Positions 7,521 to 16,886 are shown, numbered from the stretch's first letter. The stretch: DNA of 64,000 nt from Clostridiaceae bacterium (GCA_902363375.1 CABIZX010000001.1:1426001-1490000); one strand, 5' to 3'. Program-made: numbers and translations. Notes: generated by a model not told the origin, from the sequence alone.

Positions 7521-9206
7521 CTATTCTTTATTTATTAGTCCTAATTCTTTGAGCTCATATATATTTAATGACTTATTATATGGTAATTCAATAATACCTT
7601 CATTAACTAATTTTATTACTTCTTCTTTATATGGTGACTCCAAATTAACTCCTGTTATTTGCCAATTATTATCTACCTCTGGAGATATAATACCTTTATT
7701 TTTTATATACTCTACTATCATATCTCTAATTGTATTTGATGATTTCCATATATAATCATTTTTAGCTAACTTTCTTCCCTTTAAATTTGCAAAGTAACAA
7801 TAATCACTAAGGGCTAATTTTAATATTTGATTTTCTTTTACTAATTTACCTTTAAATCTCAAGTCTACAATACGCTGTCCTACTGGCTTTGAAAGATCAA
7901 CCTTATAGTCTACTCCTGCAAAGAACTCGTGCTGATATCCTGGAATATCCATAGTAAAGCTTATTGATATATCCCCAGGCTTCCACTGGTTATAGGCTGA
8001 AGCCGCCCATTCCATATAATTCTTTAATTCTCTTCCTGTAACCTCCACTACATACAAGTAAGTAGTAAACTTATATATACTAAAAATATTTCCATAGGTT
8101 ATAGGTCCTTGTTTCAGATTACTATCATCTCTAATTAAAGAAGTTGATGTAACATCTGCACCTGAATTTATAAGTTGAACCTTATTTATCAGTTCTATAA
8201 GTGGTGTATCTCTAAGTTTTCCTTCAGGCATAAAGTTTATTTCATTCTTAGGTTGAAAATCTTCAGTAGATTTACCAATTACTTTTCTAGTGAAATTTAA
8301 AGTTTCTTCATGTGCTTTTTTAACAACGGGTAGTTTTCCTAGATTCTCATTAGGGTAATAATCCTTCATAGATAAAACTTTTACTTGTCTATCTATAATT
8401 TGATTACTGCTATCTAAGATTAAATCAAAGCGAATTATACCTCGTCCACAATCGGTAGCACCTCCAACAAGAGTCTTTCCTATTTTATCTTCTACTGTTA
8501 TATGAAAGTGACCTACTACTAATATATCTATTTCTGGACATAACTTTAATATTTTTTCAGCTGCATCGCTTTGATTTTTCTTATCATGCTCCGCAATCAT
8601 ACTAGCATGAGCCATTACCACTATAATATCTACTCTATTTTTAATTTCATTTACATACCTGTAGGCAGTTTCTCCAATATCATAAAACTTTAATCCCTTC
8701 ACTAAATTTCCTGTCCATCTTGGTACATTGGGAGTAGTTAATCCTATAATTCCAACTTTAACTCCACCACAATTTAAAATCTTATAGGGATTTACAAAGT
8801 CCTCTCCATTTTCTTCATACTTTACATTGGCTGAAAGAAGCGGAAAATCGCTTTGTTTTTCAATGGATTTTATTAAATCTATGCCAAAATTAAATTCATG
8901 ATTTCCTAGGGTCATAGCATTATATCTCATATAATTCATAGCTGAAATTATAGGATGTTCCTCATCCTTTCTATTGCTATAAATTTCATCTGTCAGTGTA
9001 TTTCCCTGAATTATATCTCCATTATCAACTAACAATGTATTAGGATTTTCCTTTCTTACCTTGCTTATATAGGAATAGATACGTTCCATGCCCCCATCAT
9101 TAAAGATTTCATCATTATCATAGTTATATCCTAAAATATTTCCATGTACATCTGTAGTTGCCAATATAGTAATCTTCTTATCTTCTACTATAGCTATTTT
9201 ATTCAT
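7521..9206 (-). CDS. 5'-nucleotidase / 2',3'-cyclic phosphodiesterase family, cytoplasmic form
   Basis: This 561-residue protein has an N-terminal calcineurin-like metallophosphatase domain with metal ligands in TTDVHGN (about 17-23), VDNGD (60-64), GNHEF (101-105) and GHFHI (about 232-236). A C-terminal 5'-nucleotidase substrate-binding domain (about 330-510) follows. There is no signal peptide or cell-wall anchor, so it differs from secreted YfkN-type enzymes and is probably cytoplasmic. It would dephosphorylate nucleotides or hydrolyse cyclic nucleotides or UDP-sugars. It appears monocistronic; a GGGGGGAAA binding site precedes the ATG. Confidence 0.88.
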   Translation of the reverse strand: MNKIAIVEDKKITILATTDVHGNILGYNYDNDEIFNDGGMERIYSYISKVRKENPNTLLVDNGDIIQGNTLTDEIYSNRKDEEHPIISAMNYMRYNAMTLGNHEFNFGIDLIKSIEKQSDFPLLSANVKYEENGEDFVNPYKILNCGGVKVGIIGLTTPNVPRWTGNLVKGLKFYDIGETAYRYVNEIKNRVDIIVVMAHASMIAEHDKKNQSDAAEKILKLCPEIDILVVGHFHITVEDKIGKTLVGGATDCGRGIIRFDLILDSSNQIIDRQVKVLSMKDYYPNENLGKLPVVKKAHEETLNFTRKVIGKSTEDFQPKNEINFMPEGKLRDTPLIELINKVQLINSGADVTSTSLIRDDSNLKQGPITYGNIFSIYKFTTYLYVVEVTGRELKNYMEWAASAYNQWKPGDISISFTMDIPGYQHEFFAGVDYKVDLSKPVGQRIVDLRFKGKLVKENQILKLALSDYCYFANLKGRKLAKNDYIWKSSNTIRDMIVEYIKNKGIISPEVDNNWQITGVNLESPYKEEVIKLVNEGIIELPYNKSLNIYELKELGLINKE

Positions 9207-9399
9207 CTATACTATTTCCCCCCAAGTTAAAAAATGCATGATTAAGAACAGTTTTTGCACTATACTTCTTTTGTTTATTAATACTAAGTAATAGTATATA
9301 AATTTAATTTTACTTATATTATTATGTTTTAAATTCATTATCACTAATTATAGCATTAATTTCAATATAATGTAACTTATCTAAAATTGCATATTGCTT

Positions 9400-9447
9400 T
9401 TTTAAAAGCAAATATGCTATAGAAAAACCTATTTTCTATAGCATATT
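9400..9447 (-). terminator. terminator after chemoreceptor gene
   Basis: A perfect 16-bp stem (9411-9426 with 9432-9447) and a five-base loop are followed on the minus strand by TTTGCTTTT. Confidence 0.75.
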
Positions 9448-9484
9448 ACCTATTATTTTAATTCATACAATATTATCAATCACT

Positions 9485-11053
9485 TTAGAAGTTTAGTAAA
9501 GATTCAACAGACATTCCAACCTGTATTATTCTTTTGTCATGATTTTCTATAGCTAAAAATTTAAACAATCTGCCATCTTCTACTCTAGATTTTATTTTAG
9601 TTACTACATAAGGTTGATCTTTTAAATCATCATATATTGTATCTACTTTTCGAAGATTTAGTCCAATAGTTTCACGCTCATTGCAGAACTCTACTTTCCC
9701 ATCAGAATCAGTTATATAAATAGCATCCATGTCTAATTCTTGTGACAACTTATCTAAAATCTCATTGCTTATACTTCCAGATTCAACTTGACTTTTTACC
9801 CTTTTAACTTCTCTTAGCATTTTTCCTTCCATTGTCTTACTCGCCACATATTCTTGTAATTCATTAGAACTCATCTCCAAGTTTTCACTGATATTATATA
9901 TCTTAGATATAGTTTCATCCTCTATAGAAATTTCTTCAAATATTTCTTTTATCTCTTCAGTAACTCCCTTACTAAACTCAGTTATTTTTTCTGTCAAGTC
10001 TAAAATTTCATTTCCATTTAAATCTATATTTTTAAGTTCTTCATTAGATAACTTTATTTTTTCTTCGCAATCTATCAATAGCTTGTCTATCTCTTTAAAA
10101 CTTTTTATCATTTCTTCTATAGTTTTATTTCCATTTTCAACATCACTCTTTTGACTATGCATATCTGAAATAATATATTTTATTTCTTTATTTAACTCTG
10201 CTACTACTTTTTCAATTTCACTAGCTAATTGATTAGTCTCATTGGCTAATTTTCCTACTTCCCCTGCTACCACAGAAAATCCTCTTCCATGCTCTCCTGC
10301 CCTTGCAGCTTCAATAGAAGCATTTAAAGCTAATAAATTAGTTTGTTTTGAAATGTTATTAATTAATGATATTAATTTTACTACTTCATCTACCTTATTA
10401 TTCAAAGCATCAATACTTTCCACATTTTTTAACAAAGATTTACTAATAGCATATATTACTCTTTTGATAATATCTGTATCCTCTATACCTTTTCTAGCTG
10501 TATCAATAGATTGTTCTGTAACCTGTACTGTATTATCCATACTTTGTGTCATTATATTTATAGATTCTACTATATTTTCCACATTTTCTTTAACATTTTC
10601 TATCATGTCATATTGCTTTATACTACTATCACAAACTTCATTAGAAGTATTAGTAATAGAGTTTATAGATTCTTTTGCATCTTTTACTATAGTATTTAGA
10701 TTTCCTATCTCTTTATTTATGTTTAAAGCTACTTGAACCTGTTGTCTTAGACTTATCTTTAACCCTCCAAGTAACTTTTCCAATTGTTTGAATATTCCAC
10801 CTAAAAGTTTATTTGAACTACTTTGTACTGTAAAAGCTAAATTATTATTGTTTATATTTTCCAAATTATTATTTATTTTCCCTATTGCCCTCGATATTAA
10901 TGATTCTATAATAATTGTATATATCATGGAAATTACTATTATAATGAAGATTGCTAAAATTAAATTATCAGTTATTCTAGTTAAACCTAATAACAATAAT
11001 AATTGTATCAAAATAGCTGAAAACACTACTAATTTTCTCTTTATTTTTGTCAT
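9485..11053 (-). CDS. methyl-accepting chemotaxis protein with short periplasmic part and C-terminal sensor-like domain
   Basis: This chemoreceptor has about 522 residues. Two membrane segments near the N-terminus are separated by only a few residues, so no sizable extracellular ligand domain exists. The signalling domain carries the conserved hairpin tip [20 protein letters not shown], which contacts CheA and CheW. After it comes an unusual C-terminal domain (about 430-522) with [13 protein letters not shown], reminiscent of PAS or Cache folds, suggesting cytoplasmic sensing. I chose ATG 11051-11053 because AGGAGG stands six bases before it; the frame extends 20 codons further without a binding site. 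It is monocistronic with its own terminator. Confidence 0.88.
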   Translation of the reverse strand: MTKIKRKLVVFSAILIQLLLLLGLTRITDNLILAIFIIIVISMIYTIIIESLISRAIGKINNNLENINNNNLAFTVQSSSNKLLGGIFKQLEKLLGGLKISLRQQVQVALNINKEIGNLNTIVKDAKESINSITNTSNEVCDSSIKQYDMIENVKENVENIVESINIMTQSMDNTVQVTEQSIDTARKGIEDTDIIKRVIYAISKSLLKNVESIDALNNKVDEVVKLISLINNISKQTNLLALNASIEAARAGEHGRGFSVVAGEVGKLANETNQLASEIEKVVAELNKEIKYIISDMHSQKSDVENGNKTIEEMIKSFKEIDKLLIDCEEKIKLSNEELKNIDLNGNEILDLTEKITEFSKGVTEEIKEIFEEISIEDETISKIYNISENLEMSSNELQEYVASKTMEGKMLREVKRVKSQVESGSISNEILDKLSQELDMDAIYITDSDGKVEFCNERETIGLNLRKVDTIYDDLKDQPYVVTKIKSRVEDGRLFKFLAIENHDKRIIQVGMSVESLLNF

Positions 11054-11213
11054 GATTATCCTCCTATGCAAATATATTAATCTTTTAAAGATATAATTAT
11101 GATTATACTTCATTGCTGGATATATTTCAATAAACTTATATATTATGTAAAAATATATACAATAGATAGTGTTTTTGTAGAAAATTCTGTTAAATTCTTA
11201 ATTCTAATATAAT

Positions 11214-11242
11214 AAAAACGCATCTTGAATAGATGCGTTTTT
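11214..11242 (-). terminator. terminator after RDD-like membrane protein gene
   Basis: AAAAACGCATCT (11214-11225) pairs perfectly with AGATGCGTTTTT (11231-11242) around a five-base loop. The stem is flanked by A and T runs, so it could work in both directions. Confidence 0.8.
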
Positions 11243-11247
11243 CGTTT

Positions 11248-11667
11248 CTATAATTTTAGAATTGACTTTCCTATAGTTTTCTTTAATTTAGTAGCTTCTA
11301 CTATAATACTATATAAAATATTTACAATTACATATATAACCAAAAACGTTAATACTTTATCTCCAACTTTATATCCAAAAGGAATTAATATCACATTCAA
11401 TAAATAAAGTAGTCCAAAACTAATTATTAAGCTTATACCCTGGTCAATTATGTTAGCTCCTAATTTTGCTATAAATCTACCTGATTTAGCGTTAGTTTCT
11501 TCACTCTCTGTTTCTAAGTCCTTTTCTAATTCATCTTCTTCTAAAGGTTTTGTATCTTCTGAAGCTTCTTTACTCTCTTCTTCATTCTTTATTTCTGTTT
11601 CTTCTGTTTCAATTTTATCTTCTATATTATCGCTATTATTTTTTATATTTTCTTCATCTTTCAACAT
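11248..11667 (-). CDS. small RDD-like membrane protein with acidic N-terminus
   Basis: The product has 139 residues. About 60 N-terminal residues are extremely rich in Glu, Asp, Asn and Lys and are probably disordered. Then comes GRFIAKLGANIIDQG, resembling the opening of RDD-family membrane domains, and two hydrophobic segments (about 76-96 and 103-124). Most RDD proteins have a third helix, so this is a short form. I chose ATG 11665-11667 because TTAGGAGG precedes it; the frame runs 18 codons further upstream. The function is unknown. Confidence 0.65.
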   Translation of the reverse strand: MLKDEENIKNNSDNIEDKIETEETEIKNEEESKEASEDTKPLEEDELEKDLETESEETNAKSGRFIAKLGANIIDQGISLIISFGLLYLLNVILIPFGYKVGDKVLTFLVIYVIVNILYSIIVEATKLKKTIGKSILKL

Positions 11668-11886
11668 AAAAGACCTCCTAATAATATTTATAGACTCTCT
11701 GATAAATATACTACACTTCAAATTATCTGTAAATTAGTTCTATGTAAATTTAATATGAATTTACATAAAGTTATGTCTAATATAATTAATAGCACTATAT
11801 ATTATTGCATTAAATTCCTATTTTTAATATTATAACTGATCTTTTTCACTTATAATATAATTATAAAGATAAGGGAGGTATTATAT

Positions 11887-12090
11887 ATGTCAAATTATAA
11901 ATGCCCTAAATGTGGGTGTACTCAATATGAAAGTGATCAATTTCAAGCAACCGGTGGTACCTTTGCTAAGATATTTGATGTTCAAAATAAAAAATTTATA
12001 ACTATAAGCTGTTCAAGTTGTGGTTATACAGAGTTATATAAATCATCTACATCTACTGGAGAAAATATTTTAGATTTCTTGACTAACTGA
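11887..12090 (+). CDS. small zinc-ribbon protein (COG3478-like)
   Basis: This 67-residue protein has two CxxC pairs, CPKCGC near the N-terminus and CSSCGY near residues 44-49, spaced as in a zinc ribbon, with an FQATGG...FDVQNKKF hairpin between them. It resembles the conserved small predicted nucleic-acid-binding proteins of COG3478. AAGGGAGGT precedes the ATG. It is a single gene on the plus strand, bounded by a hairpin. The cellular role is not established. Confidence 0.75.
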   Translation: MSNYKCPKCGCTQYESDQFQATGGTFAKIFDVQNKKFITISCSSCGYTELYKSSTSTGENILDFLTN

Positions 12091-12097
12091 CTATAAT

Positions 12098-12136
12098 AGC
12101 TATGATGATATTTATTTTTTAAATTTCATCATAGCT
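12098..12136. terminator. hairpin between convergent genes
   Basis: AGCTATGATGATATTT (12098-12113) pairs with 12121-12136 with one mismatch. It follows the zinc-ribbon stop and lies upstream of the convergent gene's end. The T-tract falls mainly in the loop, so termination strength is uncertain. Confidence 0.5.
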
Positions 12137-12189
12137 TAAATCATTTAATAAAGTTTTATTCTTATAAAACTATTTAATTCCAATAAATT

Positions 12190-12435
12190 TTAATCATTAT
12201 TCTTATTATTTGTTTCCTTAAATAGCTTATATACATAGTATAAGTTCACAAAAACTATTATTCCATTAGCTACGGCTACAGGATATGCTCCTACTATGAG
12301 TCCATATATTACAAATAAAATGCATCCCACTAAATTAATAAATCTTAGTTTAAATACGTCTTTCATAAACATGGAAATTGTAATTAGTATAGATGCTAAA
12401 TAACCTATCCATTCAATAAATGTACTATTAAACAT
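12190..12435 (-). CDS. small three-helix membrane protein, YgjV/SemiSWEET-like
   Basis: The protein has 81 residues and three hydrophobic helices, with the pattern FIEWIGYLASIL, LRFINLVGCILFVIYGL and YPVAVANGIIVFVNLYY. This matches short YgjV-type proteins, which share a PQ-loop-like triple-helix layout with SemiSWEET transporters. Function is unproven; dimeric transport is the family analogy. AGGAGG precedes the ATG. Confidence 0.65.
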   Translation of the reverse strand: MFNSTFIEWIGYLASILITISMFMKDVFKLRFINLVGCILFVIYGLIVGAYPVAVANGIIVFVNLYYVYKLFKETNNKNND

Positions 12436-12759
12436 GAATTCTCCTCCTAAAGTTATCTCACTTATTAATAACTAATAAATTTTATCTTAAGTGCTAAAGT
12501 TAGTATAATAATAAAATTAATATACCTTATATATAGTTTCTCTATTCTACATTTTTTTATTTATATGAATACCACTTTTATTAAACTTTTTTACTTTTTA
12601 ACACTAATTTTACTTCTAATAATTAGAGCATTTAATATATTATCATAAAATAATACAAAATGAAAATAATTATTATCATATATATTTGTTTTTAAACTTT
12701 ATTTTAATCCTAGTGTGGGGTAAATATTAATCTGTACATTTTTAATATCTTAATATTTT
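12436..12759. other. AT-rich gap between YgjV-like and DUF134 genes
   Basis: Apart from the promoter region expected for the minus-strand YgjV-like gene, I see no gene. An AT-rich dyad GAAAATAATTATTATC (12662-12677) faintly resembles a Fur box but has no iron gene next to it. Confidence 0.4.
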
Positions 12760-12838
12760 AAAAGAGCTTTTGCAAAATATATTATCAATGTAAATATAAG
12801 GTGATCTACATTGATTTATTTTACAGAAGCTCTTCTTT
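12760..12838 (-). terminator. long imperfect hairpin after DUF134 gene
   Basis: Two arms of about 35 bases (12760-12796 and 12803-12838) pair imperfectly, beginning AAAGAGCTT and ending AAGCTCTT. The right arm reaches the DUF134 stop codon, and a T run follows the stem on the minus strand. It is larger than a standard terminator. Confidence 0.6.
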
Positions 12839-13284
12839 TAAACTTTATTATTATCTCTACACCATATTTTACAAAAAGCTGCTTTTTTATTACATACAAC
12901 TCTTTTATCTCCACAATTAGGACAGTTATATCTATCTTGTTCATATTTTATCTCATAGATATTACCGCATCCAAAACATTTAAACTTACAAAAATTAGTA
13001 GTATAATCTCCACCATTTATTTTAATAGCATTTCCATTAGAGAGTGCTATAGTAACTTTTTTTCTTGCACTATCTATTATATTTTGAAAGGTTTGTCTAG
13101 ATATCTGCATTTTCGCTGCACATTCTTCTTGAGTCAATCCTTCCATATCTTTAAGTCTCATAGCTTGAAGCTCTTCCACCTTTAACACAGTCTCTTCCAG
13201 ATTGCATTTTTCTTTTCCTAAAGGCACAAAATAAGCATTTCGAGGAAAAAAATCTACTTTTCGAAATTTAGTTGGCCTTGCCAC
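12838..13284 (-). CDS. DUF134-family DNA-binding protein with zinc ribbon
   Basis: This 148-residue protein starts at GTG after GGAGAGG. Residues about 30-85 form the DUF134 helix-turn-helix, with LQAMRLKDMEGLTQEECA and MQISRQTFQNII as scanning and recognition helices. The C-terminus adds a zinc-ribbon-like module: FGCGNIYEI, NCPNCGDKRV, then two more cysteines. DUF134 genes are often found beside Mrp-type ATPase genes, as here (43 bases after the Mrp stop). It is a good candidate for the protein that binds the repeats around the operon promoter; that is inference. Confidence 0.85.
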   Translation of the reverse strand: MARPTKFRKVDFFPRNAYFVPLGKEKCNLEETVLKVEELQAMRLKDMEGLTQEECAAKMQISRQTFQNIIDSARKKVTIALSNGNAIKINGGDYTTNFCKFKCFGCGNIYEIKYEQDRYNCPNCGDKRVVCNKKAAFCKIWCRDNNKV

Positions 13285-13327
13285 TATATCCTCTCCTATT
13301 TAAATTATTTTATGATTGTACTTTTTA

Positions 13328-14155
13328 CTAATTTCTATGTAATTCTTTAATTATATTTTCAACTATTGGATTAAAAATATTTTTAATTTCTTCCTGATGC
13401 TCATCTTCCTTTGACAGATTAGTAATACTACTTATCATCGGTAGTTCACCTAAAAGGCTTAAATTCATATCCTTTAAAAATCTTTCTGTACCTTCTCCGT
13501 TAAATAATTGAATTTTCTTATCACAATCAGGACATTTAATATAACTCATATTTTCAATTACACCTAAAACATTTATATCTAACTTTCTTGCCATATTCAC
13601 AGCCTTTGCAACTATCATAGAAACAAAGTCTTGAGGAACAGATACCATAACTATTCCGTTGATTGGAATGCTTTGCATTACTGTTAGTGCTACATCACCT
13701 GTTCCTGGTGGCATATCAATTACTAGGTAATCTAATTTTCCCCAGATAACATCTGTCCAAAATTGCTTAACCATTCCTCCAATCATAGGACCTCTCCAAA
13801 TTACAGGATCCTCTTCATTGGCAACTAGTAGATTTAAAGACATTACCTTTATACCTTCTTTTGACTCTACAGGATATATATTTTTTCCATCTCCCATAGC
13901 TTTTTTTCCTTCTAATCCAAGAAGCCTTGGTATACTTGGTCCTGTTATATCTGCATCTAAAATTCCTACACTATGACCTTTTTCCTTTAATTGTCTTGCT
14001 ATTAAAGTAGACATAGATGATTTTCCTACTCCACCTTTTCCACTCATAACCCCAATAATTGTCTTCACTTTATTTAAAGGATTATTTTCTATTCCACAAC
14101 TTCCATTATCTTTACTACACCCACCTTTTGATGGACATGTATCACATGCTGACAT
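13328..14155 (-). CDS. Mrp/NBP35-type iron-sulfur carrier ATPase
   Basis: This 275-residue P-loop ATPase has the deviant Walker A of the Mrp/MinD group, GVMSGKGGVGKSSMS (about 35-49), DYLVIDMPPGTGD (about 136-148) as switch II region, and a CPDC pair (about 210-213) that in the family bridges a 4Fe-4S cluster between two subunits. Its N-terminus has extra cysteines (CDTCPSKGGC...C), as in NBP35. It would carry and transfer Fe-S clusters to apoproteins in the cytosol. A perfect-type promoter with flanking operator-like repeats lies just upstream, and the DUF134 gene follows. Confidence 0.9.
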   Translation of the reverse strand: MSACDTCPSKGGCSKDNGSCGIENNPLNKVKTIIGVMSGKGGVGKSSMSTLIARQLKEKGHSVGILDADITGPSIPRLLGLEGKKAMGDGKNIYPVESKEGIKVMSLNLLVANEEDPVIWRGPMIGGMVKQFWTDVIWGKLDYLVIDMPPGTGDVALTVMQSIPINGIVMVSVPQDFVSMIVAKAVNMARKLDINVLGVIENMSYIKCPDCDKKIQLFNGEGTERFLKDMNLSLLGELPMISSITNLSKEDEHQEEIKNIFNPIVENIIKELHRN

Positions 14156-14172
14156 AAAATCATCTCCTCATC

Positions 14173-14234
14173 ATTATTGGCATTTGCTAATTTCATATTA
14201 CTTCTATTTCAGGTTATTGTCAAATGCCAATAAT
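14173..14234 (-). promoter_or_regulatory. Mrp operon promoter flanked by 14-bp inverted operator-like repeats
   Basis: The minus strand shows TTGACA (14218-14223), a 17-base spacer and TAATAT (14195-14200). ATTATTGGCATTTG (14173-14186) and its exact complement (14221-14234) flank this; one arm touches the -35 box and the other covers the predicted start of transcription. Each arm is itself partly symmetric (TTGGCA-TT-TGCTAA and TTGGCA-TT-TGACAA), so two operators are likely. The local autoregulator candidate is DUF134. Confidence 0.65.
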
Positions 14235-14326
14235 CTATCTTAATAAAGTAATTAAGTAATACGCTTTTATATTTAAGAATATATCTATTATTGTAGTAAT
14301 TAACATAATTAAGAAGGTGATTATTA

Positions 14327-14960
14327 GTGTGTCCAGTTTATAAGCCTATAGAAAAGTGCACTAAATGTGAGAAAGTTAAAATTGCATTTCCTCCACAACA
14401 TCAAGATTGTCAGCTAGGTTTAGAATATATAATGCTCCCTAGACCGATTTCAGAAAACCCTACTACTTAGGCAGCGGAAAACTAAAAAATAAAGTTGCCA
14501 TAATAACTGATGGTGATAGTGGTATTGGTAGAGCTATTGCCTATGGTTTTGCAAAGGAAGGCGCTAACATTGTAGTATCTTATCTATGTGAACATAAATG
14601 CTGAGGAAACTAAAAAGAGAGTAGAAGAAATAGGAAGCCATTGTTTGCTTATTCATAGAGATTTACGAGAGGAGAAAAGGTGCAATAATGACTTTTACTC
14701 GTTCTCTTTCTCAATCTCTAATAGACAAAGTAATTAGAGTAAACGATTTGGCTCCAAGCCCTATTGGGACACCACTTATTCCTTCATCTTATTCTGCCGA
14801 AGAAGTAACTACCTTTGGCTCTTACACTTCTAAAGTTCCAATGGAACGAGCAGGGCAGCCTTTCGAAGTTGTAACCAGCTATGGTATTTTTAGTGATGAC
14901 TCTAGTTACATGTCAGGACAGGTTCTTCATCCAAACGTTGGAAAAATTGTAGGCTCCTAA
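14327..14960 (+). pseudogene. decayed short-chain dehydrogenase (general-stress SDR) gene
   Basis: Remnants of a roughly 290-residue SDR of the YdaD/YhdF kind are readable in three pieces. A GTG start (14327) gives VCPVYKPIEKCTKCEK..., then a one-base loss near 14462 breaks the frame. The NAD-binding stretch KVAIITDGDSGIGRAIAYG follows, with the usual TGG changed to TDG. A second shift occurs near 14600. After about 14678 the text jumps to GAIMTFTRSLSQSL, so about 250 bases including the catalytic YxxxK are gone. The last piece runs 14688-14960 to the natural C-terminus SGQVLHPN. It cannot encode a working enzyme. Confidence 0.85.
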
Positions 14961-14970
14961 AGCCTTTCAT

Positions 14971-15010
14971 AATAAAAATAACAGCAACCATAAATTGATG
15001 GATTGCTGTT
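14971..15010 (-). terminator. terminator after FAH-family gene
   Basis: AACAGCAACCAT (14980-14991) pairs with 14998-15010 with one bulged base; on the minus strand TATTTTTATT follows. Confidence 0.75.
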
Positions 15011-15026
15011 GTTTTAGTTTTAAATA

Positions 15027-15911
15027 CTACTCCACCATGTTTTTAAGCTTCCCTATTCCCTCTATTTCACATTCTATCACATCACCAGTGTTTAAAAACT
15101 TAGGTGGAACAAATCCCATGCCAACTCCAGCTGGTGTTCCCATAGCTATGATTGTGCCTGCCTTAAGAGTCATTCCTCTTGAAAGTTCGCTTATCACATG
15201 ATCTATTTTAAAAATTAAGAGATCGGTATTAGAATTTTGCCTTATTTCTCCATTAACCTTAGAGCGTATCTGTAATTTAGGACAATTTTCGAATTCATCA
15301 GCAGTAACTATCCAAGGTCCCATGGGTAGAAATCCATCTAAACTCTTTCCAAAATACCATTGTTTATGTCTAGTCTGGAGATTTCTAGCACTTACATCAT
15401 TTATAATGGTGTACCCCAGTACATAATCAAAAGCATCTTCTTTATTAACATCTTTAGCATCTTTCTTAATTATTACTCCCAACTCCACTTCATAATCAAG
15501 ACTATCTACTAAATCCTTATACCTTGGAATCACACCCCCATCTGGTGTAGCTTCATTTACTCTCTTAGAAAAATATACTGCAAAAGGTCTTTCTCTTCCG
15601 AATTCTTCCTTTTTAAATCTAGCTGACTCTTCTGCATGATCCATGTAATTTATTCCTAGACAAATCACATCTTGCTTAGGCCTTGGTATCGGTGCTAATA
15701 CCTTAACCTTATCACTTTGTATATATTCTTCTGGCCCTTCATCAATTTTTGATTTCAAATAACTTATTTCATTTTCTGTAGCACTCTCTATGAATTCATT
15801 CATAGTTTTATATGATAAACCTAATACTTTCATAGGATATATTCTTTTCTCGCACTTAGATAATACTCCTATCTCCTCGCTATGACCTATTTTATATGTT
15901 AAAAGCTTCAT
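15027..15911 (-). CDS. fumarylacetoacetate hydrolase family protein
   Basis: This 294-residue protein has the FAH catalytic domain from about residue 85: ICLGINYMDHAEE, then the metal ligands in DYEVELGVII, the GYTIINDVSARNLQ block, DGFLPMGPW and GTPAGVGMGF. Family members hydrolyse or decarboxylate/isomerise 2-oxo acids, or dehydrate 2-keto-3-deoxy sugar acids, in a Mg-dependent way. It lies 48 bases after a GarR-like dehydrogenase gene in the same operon, which suggests degradation of a sugar acid or hydroxy acid. The exact substrate is not readable. Confidence 0.85.
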   Translation of the reverse strand: MKLLTYKIGHSEEIGVLSKCEKRIYPMKVLGLSYKTMNEFIESATENEISYLKSKIDEGPEEYIQSDKVKVLAPIPRPKQDVICLGINYMDHAEESARFKKEEFGRERPFAVYFSKRVNEATPDGGVIPRYKDLVDSLDYEVELGVIIKKDAKDVNKEDAFDYVLGYTIINDVSARNLQTRHKQWYFGKSLDGFLPMGPWIVTADEFENCPKLQIRSKVNGEIRQNSNTDLLIFKIDHVISELSRGMTLKAGTIIAMGTPAGVGMGFVPPKFLNTGDVIECEIEGIGKLKNMVE

Positions 15912-15959
15912 AAAAATTTCTCCTTACTATATACTGCTTTAAAGAAATCATATAGAAAT

Positions 15960-16823
15960 CTATTCTTCATAGAATTTTATTAAAGCTTGAGTTCCCAAAT
16001 CACCTAAACCATTTTTTTCTAATCCTCTATACATCTCTAGTACATCATTTAATATATTTAAGTCAAGTGAAACATTTTTTGCCTCATCAGCAGCTATATT
16101 CATATCTTTTATATAATGCTTAATAAAAAACCCTGGTTCAAAATCTCCTTTTAGTATACGTGGAGCCATATTACTCATCTGCCAACTTCCAGCAGCACCT
16201 TTACTAATACTATTCAGCATAGTTTCAACATCTAATCCAACTTTTTTGGCATAGGTCATCGCTTCACAAACCCCTGCAATAGCACCTGCAAGAGCAATCT
16301 GATTTGCCATCTTAGTATGCTGTCCATTACCTGCCTTTCCTTCATATATAATATTAGTACCTAAACATTGAAATATAGGTCTGCATTCTTCAAAAGCTAT
16401 TGAATCTCCTCCAACCATAATTGACAACGTGGCATTTTTAGCTCCAATATCTCCTCCTGAAACTGGTGCATCTAAAGCAAAAATATTCTTTTCTTTAGCC
16501 TCTTCATATATCTTAGTAGCTAACTTAGGGCTTGTGGTTGTCATATCAATTATATATGCTCCTTCTTTAGCACTTGATATAACCCCATTATCTCCAAAAT
16601 AAACTTCTTCTACATCTCTAGGATATCCAACTATAGTAATAATCACATCTTTATTCTTAACACAACTTTTTACATCTTCACACCATAGTGCCCCTTCATT
16701 TATAACATCTATGGCCTTTTCCTTTGTTCTAGAGTAAATAGATACCTCATATCCATTATTCATTAAATTACGAACCATAGATTTTCCCATTACCCCAATT
16801 CCAATAAATCCAATACTCTTCAT
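15960..16823 (-). CDS. beta-hydroxyacid dehydrogenase (3-hydroxyisobutyrate / tartronate semialdehyde reductase type)
   Basis: This 287-residue NAD(P)-dependent enzyme opens with GFIGIGVMGKSM, the Rossmann dinucleotide motif. It has the family signature DAPVSGGDIGAKNATLSIMVGG (about 116-137; the catalytic-site SGG lies here) and the catalytic-lysine region GNGQHTKMANQIA (about 164-176). It would interconvert a 3-hydroxy acid and its semialdehyde. A strong promoter sits upstream and the FAH-like gene downstream. GarR-type and MmsB-type activities cannot be separated by eye. Confidence 0.86.
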   Translation of the reverse strand: MKSIGFIGIGVMGKSMVRNLMNNGYEVSIYSRTKEKAIDVINEGALWCEDVKSCVKNKDVIITIVGYPRDVEEVYFGDNGVISSAKEGAYIIDMTTTSPKLATKIYEEAKEKNIFALDAPVSGGDIGAKNATLSIMVGGDSIAFEECRPIFQCLGTNIIYEGKAGNGQHTKMANQIALAGAIAGVCEAMTYAKKVGLDVETMLNSISKGAAGSWQMSNMAPRILKGDFEPGFFIKHYIKDMNIAADEAKNVSLDLNILNDVLEMYRGLEKNGLGDLGTQALIKFYEE

Positions 16824-16857
16824 ATGTATCCCCCTTCATCCTTGAATATATAATTTT

Positions 16858-16886
16858 ATTATATATACCATTTTTATCCTCGTCAA
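16858..16886 (-). promoter_or_regulatory. promoter of the dehydrogenase-FAH operon
   Basis: Minus strand TTGACG (16881-16886), 17-base spacer, TATAAT (16858-16863), 35 bases before the dehydrogenase ATG. It is close to the sigma-A consensus. Confidence 0.75.

Noticed and set aside
12659-12680. AT-rich dyad resembling a Fur box
   Set aside because: The match is loose, the region is over 75 percent A+T, and no iron-uptake gene lies next to it.
14688-14960. A separate 90-residue gene
   Set aside because: It is only the C-terminal remnant of the decayed SDR gene, with its start inside former coding sequence and no binding site.
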